A DNA stretch of 64,000 nt from Paralvinella palmiformis. Lineage: Eukaryota > Annelida > Polychaeta > Terebellida > Alvinellidae. How positions within the stretch are numbered: position 1 is the stretch's first letter; each line of letters opens with the position of its first letter. A model generated the notes under the pieces. The model had not been told where the DNA came from, made no database searches, and saw only the letters and a list, made by a program, of their open reading frames with translations. Positions 39,720 to 64,000 of the stretch are shown here, piece by piece. Made by a program: the position numbers and the translations under genes. Location: assembly GCA_025642065.1 (NCBI GenBank), contig JAODUP010000479.1, forward strand, positions 186,001-250,000. Reading direction: 5' to 3'.

Positions 39720-40264
39720 TGTCGTCCGTTATCGCTGGCCGACCACAACACGCCAATCGCGAGGCCCACCCACCATAACAAACGCAGCAAGCCGATAGGT
39801 GGAGCCACCATCATCTCCCAGCAGATGGCAGCACGGCGCCCGCGGAGCCCATCGATTCCCAGAGATCTCGACTAGCGGTGGCTTGGCTATGGTCGGCAGC
39901 TGGTGACTAGCCACTACGACTAGTAACAGTCGGAGCTCGAGAACTTCGCCAAACACTCGCCAGACTCGCACCACTCGCTCGCCAAACACTTGTTGGGTGC
40001 CGACGTAGTTACTGGTCGCCGTTACGGATCGCTTTTCTAAGTGCGCGCGTCGTCGGATGCGCTTGGATTTCTCGTCTGGATTTGGATAATTCGGGATCAC
40101 CGTGACACACAGCGGGGGAGCATTCGCTATCGGATAGAAGATCGGGATTACACACCTCGCGGCCATCGCATCGGGAGCATTCCGGAACTTGGACTGCAAT
40201 TGGGACATTGCCGGATTTCGGCGCCATTTTATTCAGGATAAACCTGTGTATACGATGCGTTCGC
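39720..40264 (+). promoter_or_regulatory. CpG-rich promoter/5' leader region of the GPCR gene
   Basis: Base composition switches abruptly here from AT-rich repeats to GC-rich sequence with many CpG dinucleotides (gcgcgcgtcgtcgg around 40042, ctcgctcgcc around 39973), continuing through exon 1 to about 41060. CpG-rich stretches at first exons often mark promoters or unmethylated regions. No convincing TATA box or initiator was identified, so the transcription start is not placed. A 5' UTR intron cannot be excluded. Confidence 0.5.
40057..40089 (+). promoter_or_regulatory. Upstream ORF 1 in presumed 5' leader (10 codons)
   Basis: ATG at 40057 opens a ten-codon frame (MRLDFSSGFG) closed by TAA at 40087. 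It lies 175 bases before the receptor ATG. It would act as a uORF only if transcription starts upstream of it, which is not shown. Confidence 0.35.
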
Positions 40265-63625
<23,361 letters not shown>

Positions 63626-64000
63626 CCGTAACCGGGTGGCAGCACTATACATACGGCATGTGCAATCAGTCTATACTAATCTTATGTTTTCCAATCACGT
63701 GACGCGTGGTACACAAAGAGGCGTTTTACATACATAGGAATGCACGTGTATGGAAGCGCATCAGAAATGCAAGGGAATACGTAAACAACAACAACAACAA
63801 CAACAACAACAGTAAATAATCATAAAATATATACTGAAATATAGAGTTAAAAGATTCACCATAGAAAGATACACGCATATGAACTCCCGCCACTCATGAC
63901 TCGTGGTCATCTGAATTTCCTCGCGATAGCTTTTCCTCGACCACACAGACCAGGCGTGACTATCGCTGAGGCTAAAGCACACACACACACACACACACAC

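Noticed and set aside
39729..40208. 159-codon minus-strand frame, and minus-strand frames within exon 1 (40282-40575, 40517-40756)
   Set aside because: These are antisense shadows in GC-rich sequence where stop codons are rare. No motif is seen, and the plus strand encodes the receptor.
40208..40264. An earlier receptor start at 40208
   Set aside because: The codon there is TTG, not ATG. The first in-frame ATG is 40265.

Overview
This window is nuclear DNA from an invertebrate animal, most likely a mollusc or other lophotrochozoan. The evidence is split genes with GT-AG introns, very dense di-, tri- and tetranucleotide repeats, tRNA-derived SINEs, a CR1/L2-type LINE, a Tc1-type transposon, and a receptor of the GnRH/AKH/corazonin family. 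The species cannot be fixed from sequence alone. Nothing looks bacterial or viral.

Only one convincing host gene is present. It is a rhodopsin-class peptide receptor on the + strand, with coding exons at 40265-40972, 58262-58466, 60031-60147, 60735-60798, 61415-61503 and 63438-63625. Joined, these give 456 codons plus a TGA stop. All seven membrane segments, the TM3-ECL2 cysteine pair, DRY, CWTPY and NPIVY are intact, and every junction keeps frame. Exon 1 sits in a GC- and CpG-rich patch (about 39.7-41.07 kb) that contrasts sharply with the AT-rich surroundings. Two short upstream ORFs lie in the presumed 5' leader. Intron 1 is 17.3 kb and full of repeats; introns 2-5 are 0.6-1.9 kb.

The first 22 kb appear gene-free. 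They are built from about three old, diverged, tandem copies of one block (roughly 1.6-10.65, 11.1-14.3 and 16.5-22.2 kb). Later insertions interrupt the copies: a degenerate CR1/L2 LINE at 7.5-9.9 kb, a SINE at 5.4 kb whose empty site survives in the paralogous copy at 18.4 kb, and a broken Tc1-like element at 15.1-16.3 kb. From 22 to 39.7 kb there are SINEs, a pogo/Tigger-like terminal-inverted-repeat element, a decayed 25-bp minisatellite, a fold-back element, very long (TA)n/(GA)n/(GT)n runs and an uncharacterised 110-codon open stretch at 26.6 kb. A roughly 700-bp repeat at 21.5-22.25 kb has a close inverted copy at 44.7-45.4 kb inside intron 1, with older relatives at 13.8, 31.2 and 38.3 kb.

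Intron 1 also holds a 10-unit 31-bp minisatellite, and intron 5 holds a 7-unit 34-bp minisatellite. Most open reading frames elsewhere are translations of simple repeats and are not genes. All coordinates come from reading by eye; repeat boundaries are approximate to tens of bases.
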